A DNA stretch of 64,000 bases from Nymphaea colorata (Eukaryota; Streptophyta; Magnoliopsida; Nymphaeales; Nymphaeaceae). The stretch covers positions 6,158,174-6,222,173 of the forward strand of contig NW_022204507.1 of NCBI RefSeq assembly GCF_008831285.2, in the 5' to 3' direction. Shown here one piece after another: positions 57,465 to 64,000 of this stretch (positions are counted from its first letter, which is position 1; each line of letters begins with the position of its first letter). Below the pieces are notes generated by a model. That model was not told the origin of the DNA. It saw nothing but the letters and a program-made list of their open reading frames with translations, and made no database searches. A program made the translations under genes and the position numbers.

Positions 57465-59544
57465 TCTTACTCTTCAAAATAGGATTTAATCAAGGGACCG
57501 CATGACTAATGAATCTTGATGATCCATGGCTGGGTTCTTTTACGTAGGAAGATAGAAAACTTGTTTCTAATCTCCTCTACCACCCTTGATTGATTAAATT
57601 GAAAGACATGAATCCAAATGACTTCAAATGAGAAGGAAAACAACAATGCTCAAGCTAATTCATCCATAATGTTGCCATGCAAGGGCGGATCACATTCATA
57701 AGAATGTATCCATCCCTAATAGGCATTTTCATCACATATGTTGCAACAAAATCACTCTCTCACCGTAGGATTCTCTCAGGGTGAGAAGTTCAAAATGGTT
57801 TTAAGCTCGTTGTTTTGAAAGGGACGTGGCCTTGGAGCCCTTTTTAAAATTTGATACATGGATTCATCTTTAAGAAAAACCAACGTATGCATGCATTATG
57901 CATTAACATGTACATTGAATCGTAGGTTCCCCCTAACCAGACATCATTCCCAGTTATAAAATACATGAAAATAAACCCTCCCCTTGAGTTGCTGAAATTA
58001 AAACGAACCAACAAGAAGCCAAAGTATATGAGAAATGACTTAAAATCACCTACCTTGTGGTCGGTCTTGATACTTGATCTTCGCCTTTACTTGTTTTCTA
58101 AATCAAGCAATCCTAAGCAAGAATCCAAGCTTGGATTCGAGTTTAGCAAAGCTAGAAAAAGAATAGCTTGCTTGCTGGAATTTTTAGTAAGAAAGAAGGC
58201 TTCTCACAACGAAAATCCTAAGTAAGGGTTCACTTAAGCAGCCTAACTTAGCAAAATCAATGGAGAGAAATGAGGAAGAAAATATGAGAAAAGAGGGAAG
58301 AAGGCTTCGACGAATCTCTCCTCTCTTCCTTGGCTTATCCCTCCTAGCTCCTTGGCTGCCACAACTTGGTGAAGTTCTTGAAAATTTCGTGACCCCCCTT
58401 GGTGGCCAAGAGGAGGCTTATATAGAAGAGGAGGTGGGTTCAACTACCTCCTTAACTCACCTTGGGAACTCACATAAGACCTTGGGGACTTGTAAAATAA
58501 GTTAAAGAGGGTTTAATGGATTGAATTTGACCATTCTTAGTCCATTTACATGAGCTAGGTGGGTTGGGCTAGGTTTGGTCAACATTGGTTCAGACTAGCT
58601 GACCAACTTTGACCAAAATTTTCGATGAAAATGTCCTTGCACAGGGTTTTTCCTTATTTTGTGCTATTTAATTTTTTTCTTTTTTTGAAATCGATCTTGT
58701 TAGGTTAAAACCTAGTTACTCAGCTCCGAATGTCATTGAATTATGACAATTCAATTTCAAGTTGAATAAAATTTGAAAATTCAATCAAATTTGGTCTGAA
58801 AAGGGTATTTTCATCCATAACTTCATTAAACAAAGGATTTCAACTGAATCAAACTTTGGTTTGAAATATTAAATTTTAATTTGGTATTTGATTTATGTAT
58901 TTGACAAATCCAAATGTATACGTGCCTTTTATAAACCAATTTAGGCTCCATAATCTCAATTTGACCATAGAGGGGCAAAATTATCCAGATTGGTCAATTT
59001 CGATCAATTGACCGAAGTCAAAACTCATTTGCAAGTAGTCTGACTTTGTTTGAGGTAATTTGATAAATTTGAGCCAAGAAATCTCTTAATTCAGCTAAAT
59101 TGTACTTTGACTGAGTTTAATCAAGGCGGACTTGATTTGGTGAAAGTCTATTTTCATCCATTAATTGGATCGTGAGACAGACCTACCTTTTGAGTGAGCT
59201 GAGCCCATGTTGACCGAACCTAGCTGGAATTGGAACCATATTTGGGTGCACCCGGGTCAAACCTACTTGAGTTAAGTAGGTTAGGTGAGTTTGACTAGCC
59301 TAGTTATTGCTTTTTGGAAATTGACTCCTCCTGAAAGAGGACCTTGTTAAAGAAAAGAGAGAGACATAAATGTCTCTCTTTTCCTAGGTTTCTCATTCAT
59401 TTCTCCTTGAAAATGACTTTTTTCATTTAATTGAAAGAAATTTTTTTTTTTTAACTGGGGGGGTGTGACCCCCGAGGGGATCTTGACAACACGGGCTAGG
59501 TGAGGCCCACACGTGGGTCCCACGTAGCATTCTAGATTGAATTA
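56761..59544. other. Non-coding stretch, LTR-like composition
   Basis: Long sequence with many TTGACC / GGTCAA words at 58540-59060 and a GC patch at 59455-59520 ('gtgacccccgagggg'). Frames at 57965-58505 have no domain. It may be part of a decayed LTR (compare the TATA box at 56725), but no ends were found. Confidence 0.4.
57431..57461. repeat. (TA)n microsatellite
   Basis: An uninterrupted TA run of 31 bp, flanked by a shorter TA run and 'gcatgtata / tatatgcat', making a palindromic setting. Confidence 0.95.
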
Positions 59545-61446
59545 GATCCAGCCAGTGACTGCATACCAACCGAGGAGGGCATTCCACCACCAGTGGACCC
59601 AAGGAATGCCCTCAACCAGTCATTACAACAATTGTCTCCTAAGGAAAGGCGAGTATGTTTCAAGCACGACCAGTGCTTCACGTGCGGAGCCAAACGGGGG
59701 CAGCTACATGAGTGTAAGCGGCCGACAACCTGCTAGCTAAAGCCGAACCAGTGGCTCTTCCAGAGTTGCCAAAGGAGAAGGGCAGAGGTGTGATTGTTAC
59801 CTCTTCCGTCGCACAACCAGCCTTGTTAAAGGCAAACTGCGGGCAGCCCACACTCTCCATCTCTGTTTTGTGCCCGGCTGTGAGGACAACACCTGCCAAG
59901 GAGACCCCAGCAATTGTGGTGAATGTAAAAGGATATGTCGGCACTGTTGGAGCAGTTTGGCTCGTTGAGGGTGGGTCTACTCAAGCCATCTTGAGTCAGC
60001 AGGGGGCTCAAATGGGGTTCAACACAAGAGGGCCCTTCTGCGCTACCTACAGACATTGGGAAAACAGGGTGCAGGGTCGACAGCTCCATGCAAGCTTGTT
60101 TATTCTCGTTGGATGGGGACCAGGCGTTGAACTTGACACTTGACAGCCCTCGGCTAAAGCGACTCAGCAAGGATTCCTCCGACCTCCTTGAAAGAATCAG
60201 TAGGATCCTTGAGGAGGGTGGTGAAAGGGTGACCGTCTACGACTTGGGAACCAACGGCCCCATCATGAATGCCTTGAGTTTTGAGAGAACCACCTCAAAC
60301 CAAGGTAAGGGGGCAACCAGTGTGAGGTGAACAGATGGGCAAAGACTGCTGAGCTGGCCAAAGAGGATGACTAGCCCACAACTTAACAAACCATATCAAT
60401 TCGGTTCTAGTAAGGGGAAGAGAAACAGTTTAGATTTCAGCATATGCAGCCACAATGCTTCTGAGGGAGTGCATTATGGGCTACGAAGGTGTTCAGGGTG
60501 GGATCAACCTCCAACACATATACCCTATGACGCTGCCCTCCCTCAGAAGCATGGAGCAGCGGCCTAAGGGGGGTGGTTGGTATGTTCCCAGTGACAATCT
60601 AGGGTGGCCGCACCTTTGGCAAAACTGCCAAAAGATTATCTGTAGGGTGTCACCCGAGCCACAGGATGCTGTAAAGAAAATCACACCGCCAAACACTTTC
60701 CCTCCATGTGACGATCTGCCACTAGAAGGCATCACAGTGAAGGGCATGCTCCAATAGGTTCAATTTTGATGGGCCAAACCTAGACTGATCTACTCTTGTC
60801 CACAACAGCATAGAGAAGATCAACACCTCCATTCCCAAGGTGAAACAGCAAAGGTTCAGAATAGGCATGTGAGTCGCAAAGGGGACATCGGGAGCCTAAT
60901 GACTGGGACCAGCAAGGACAGCTGCGACAACGGGGGGACTACGTGAGCTGTGACAAAAATTTGGCTGAGCTAGATTCCCTGCCCTCCACCTAATCAGCAA
61001 GGTACTCTTTCAGTTTCTCAGACCAGCACGCCGAGGAAAATGGCTGCACCATCCTTGGGTGTCGTATCAGGTGGCCCAATCCCACCCAAGATAACCGACT
61101 GAAGATGGCCAGCATGGGGCACGAGCTGGAAAAAGACGGAGGCATGCCAATGTTCAGTCCTCCTCCTGCCAAAATTCTGTCAAAAGAAGACACAACCGGA
61201 GGGAGCAAGTTTCATGACGAACAAACGAAGCTGCCCCAAACAGATTCCAACAATATTCATTTTCGACATCATTCGGAGGAACAATGCAGCCACAGCAAGG
61301 GCAAGGTTGTAGGAAACCAAAACTGCGAAACAGCTCTGTTTTCCTTGGGACCCCAGTGGAAGGCAGCACCACTTGAGGAAATGCTCACCATCACTGTGAC
61401 AGGCGAGATTCATGGAGCCTGAGAGCAGGCTCCATTTTAAGAGGGG
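59545..61446 (+). pseudogene. gag C-term, zinc knuckle, protease, no RT (copy B)
   Basis: It opens with the gag tail EEGIPPPVDPRNALNQSLQQ, then LSPKERRVCFKHDQCFTCG, which continues AKRGQLHECK: a zinc knuckle placed as in Ty3/gypsy Gag. A retropepsin-like stretch follows at about 59940-60020 (WLVEGGSTQAILSQQGAQMG), where the usual Asp-Ser-Gly is Glu-Gly-Gly, so the catalytic Asp is lost. From 60100 to 61440 it carries the same unknown stretch as copy A. It ends at the polypurine tract 'ttttaagagggg' (61435-61446). Protease to polypurine tract spans only about 1.4 kb with no RT, RNase H or integrase motif, so the element is non-autonomous or internally deleted. The 5' part of gag is cut off at 59545. 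Confidence 0.75.
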
Positions 61447-62425
61447 TGCATCTGATGTGACCCTACCCTTGGTCGGCCAGGATGGCGGGGCAGCGACAAT
61501 AATGCCGACGCACAGAGGCTTGGCTGTGAGGCTCATCACTACCGGGCCAGGCAAGGGCAGCCTCTTGCTTCATTTCCGAAGGGCCTCTCGGTTGCTAAGG
61601 AGGTTAATTGGGCCGAGATCAGGCCGGGCATCAGTTTGATGCAAGCATCCAACCACGGGCAAGCTACAGACGTTGGGCGTTCAAGAACATCAACCAGGAC
61701 GGCCGAAGTCGGCCCAGCACTCGGCCAGTTGCATCCAAGAAGAACTCGTCCTTGTTCAGTTGAGTGACACTCGTTGAACACCAGTTCTAGGTTGGACACC
61801 TGTATGTTGTGATGCGGGACACAGCCAAACCATGTTGACACAACCAAAATCTCTCCATGCTTGACACATCCTTGTGCATGGTGAGGCGTGACAGTGGAAC
61901 ACTGGGTGACACAAGCCTCCTTGACACGGGTCTGAAACAAGTACCACGGGCTGGGTTAGATTGTTGTAATGGGCAGGCATACTCCTGCCGGTTTTGGTTA
62001 GACTTGGGACGAGACGACCAAATCAGCTGCACTAATGTTCTACCGAACCGCTTTGACCAGAAGGGCACTCGCAAGAAGGCATTCGCCTCTTGTCCCCTGA
62101 TGCTTCAACTTCTGGTGGACTGCAGGAGTTTTCTGGCAATTGGACGGTAGTTGTGATGATTTTTGCTGAAGAAGGTATGCCTTGGCACCAACGGTCTACC
62201 ATCGCTGATCGGGCGAAGTGTTCAATTGTAGCAACAACACATAGTGGCTGGAAAACGGCGACTACAGAACAATGGCAGTCAGCAACAGCCGGTGCTCACG
62301 GAACAATGGCGGGGTTCTCCGATGAATGGCAATGAAGACTGGGAAGCTGCTGCCCTACCCTATTCAACAGCATAAACCAACCATCGCTGAACCAGCAGAG
62401 CTCTAATGCAGCAGAACCTACGTTT
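61447..62425 (+). mobile_element. Truncated 3' LTR (U3) of copy B
   Basis: It starts TGCATCTGATGTGACCC after the polypurine tract. It follows the 48975 LTR for about 0.7 kb (shared 'gtgtatgg', 'gacacggctctgg' and 'cgggctgggtt' phrases), then ends near 62425 at an inverted gag fragment. The section 61730-62425 is also present inverted at 53649-54350. Confidence 0.7.
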
Positions 62426-63990
62426 GGCTCTCCTTAGGAGTCAATGTCGTAATGACTGGTTGAGGGCGTTCCTTGGTTCCACTGGTGGAGGAATGCCCTC
62501 CTCAGTTGGTATGCAGTCACTGGCCGTGGCTAGCGTGGGCAACATCGACTGCATTTTCTGCTTGAAAAGACCAACCTGGGTTCTCTATACTTGTTCCAGC
62601 TCGAAACCTGGGCAGTGTCCTGCTGGGCGTGAGTCTAGTTCTCCTCCATTGTTTTGACAACTTCATGCTTTGAGTGTGTCAGAGAATCCACTAGGTCACC
62701 ACCCTCAAGTTATGCCCAGGGTTCAGTTCTCTCTAATGCTGGCCGCATGGGAATTTCAGCCTCCTGGTCTGGGTATTCTCCCTAGGGGCATTGCGTGGGC
62801 TTCACCCCCCACTTTATGTTGGCCACCGTGGTCTGGTTCAACGAGGCCCGTAGTTGCTCCTCAAGGTGACTCATAGTGATATTACACTCCTTTGCCCAAG
62901 CTATATATCTGGTTATCGAGGTCAAATTGGAGCTGTCCTCCTCGACGTGTGGCCAGAGTTTCCCCTTGGTCTCATTCTCCATCGACAGAGCACGTGTAGG
63001 GGAGCTCCCTGTTTGCAGCTCATCAGCCAAGAAAGGTGCACAGACAAGGGATTGTCTAGATTGCCAAACCTCACGATGCTGATCCCAGTCATGGCTTTCC
63101 ACGCACGCCACCCCCATGCATTGTGGAAGTATAAGGTGGAACCTACGGTGTTGGTGTAGCTTCATGCTGCCCGCCAATATTTGACTGGGCCAGACCTTCC
63201 TTGCCGAAAGACCCCCGATGGTCAGTCGCTGCACCACGTTGGTCGTGGCAGTCAGCTTAGTCCTGGTTGTTTCGGCTCTCCCTGCTCGAGTACCAGCAAG
63301 ACCAGAATTCCTCCTTGTCACCAGTCGTGCGATGCCGACGTCCTATTGGTGTTTGTGTTGTGTCCCTCTCCTTTGTGCGCCAGTAGTCGTAGCAAACCTC
63401 TGACTTCACATCCTGGGCCAAGCACTGCCAATCCTCAGTAGCACAGTGCCCGGCCTCATGCCGAGTAGAGCTCCTATGCCTGTCGTAGAAAACACAGGCC
63501 AAGTGGCACTGGCTGACTTCAGTCGGCAGGCCCCACTCCTGGTGCATGTTGGGGCGAGTCTTATCCCCCTTGCCATGGTCATTTGCTGCACTCCAGCCTT
63601 CCTCGCCCTAGTCTGTAGAGTTAGTGCGGCTGCGGCCTTCTTCAGCCAGGGTTCTCCTATGTTGTGGGTTGACCCAGACCTATGGTTTGCTGGAGGATAG
63701 GGCGAGCCTTTCTCATGGGGATAGTAACGAATGTTTCTGTAGCCGAGACTCTCACTCAGTCTATAGCATGCTCTATCGATTTCAGGTTCCTCCCAGGTCG
63801 GAGAGCTTTCTAGTTGTTCATACTCATGACCATACGGCTGAGGGTGACTACGGCCTTCCCCGGGTTGGCTATAGCCGTTGTAGGACTCAGCCGTGGGGTG
63901 ATCCTGTTTGGTACTCAATTCCTCGTCAGCACTATGTCTGCCTTCAATGAGAGTGACAGACTCATCTTGCCAACCACAGAAGCCATACAC
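62426..63990 (-). pseudogene. gag fragment of the LTR element (minus copy)
   Basis: This is the better-preserved gag copy. The first open stretch reads from MYGFCGWQDESVTLIEGRH through YNGYSQPGEGRSHPQPYGHEY and YYPHEKGSPYPPANHRSGST. The next (63321 to 62782) has VESHDWDQHREVWQSRQSL and ITRYIAWAKECNITMSHLEE. A stop-bearing tail reaches IPPPVEPRNALNQSL, after which the antisense U3 junction follows. It retains about 420 bp (63220-63640) missing from the plus arm. The window ends inside it, and its start may lie beyond. The homologous tail in copy B joins a zinc knuckle, which supports the gag assignment. The N-terminal Tyr/Pro-rich part matches no gag I can name. Confidence 0.7.
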
Positions 63991-64000
63991 CGAATCACAC

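Overview
This window looks like nuclear DNA from a flowering plant. It is AT-rich, with long tracts of non-coding sequence and microsatellites. It contains Ty1/copia and LTR/gypsy-like retroelement fossils primed by initiator Met-tRNA, a hAT transposase fossil, hAT-type MITEs and a fragment of a plant CC-NLR resistance gene. Nothing in it identifies the species. I see no intact protein-coding gene, no rRNA or tRNA, no CRISPR array and nothing bacterial. Almost everything recognisable is a transposable-element remnant or a local duplication.

Layout. Positions 33-12175 hold two head-to-tail copies of a roughly 6-kb unit, separated by about 650 bp and differing by several clean indels. A truncated, frameshifted NLR coiled-coil domain follows (12797-13295) and runs into a probable solo LTR. 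Positions 15050-17855 and 22690-25175 are a second, dispersed direct duplication. The first of these copies carries a 253-bp MITE with a target-site duplication, and the other copy keeps the empty site. From 26770 to about 33180 there are two minus-strand copia elements. The first is decayed through gag, protease, integrase and part of RT. The second has lost gag and protease but keeps a short LTR and a primer-binding site. From 33 to 45 kb the DNA is mostly non-coding, with TCGAG-rich repeats, a 235-bp tandem duplication and a few short coding-like islands.

The right-hand 19 kb is dominated by one LTR family. It contains a 3-kb LTR (48975-51964) that begins TGGATCTGA after a polypurine tract and ends CA just before a Met-tRNA primer-binding site. 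It also contains a 3' LTR fragment (45135-46361), a gag-protease internal region with no visible reverse transcriptase (59545-61446), and two inverted copies of an unusual junction in which gag sense sequence abuts antisense U3 (52490-54350 and 61730-63990). A hAT transposase C-terminal half (46613-47759) lies between the two LTR-bearing segments. A perfect 19-bp-arm hairpin lies at 54513-54573.

The window therefore reads as a heterochromatin-like intergenic region. Its interest lies in datable rearrangements (paired copies with and without insertions), the shared inverted junction, and the apparently non-autonomous gag-pro LTR family, rather than in working genes.
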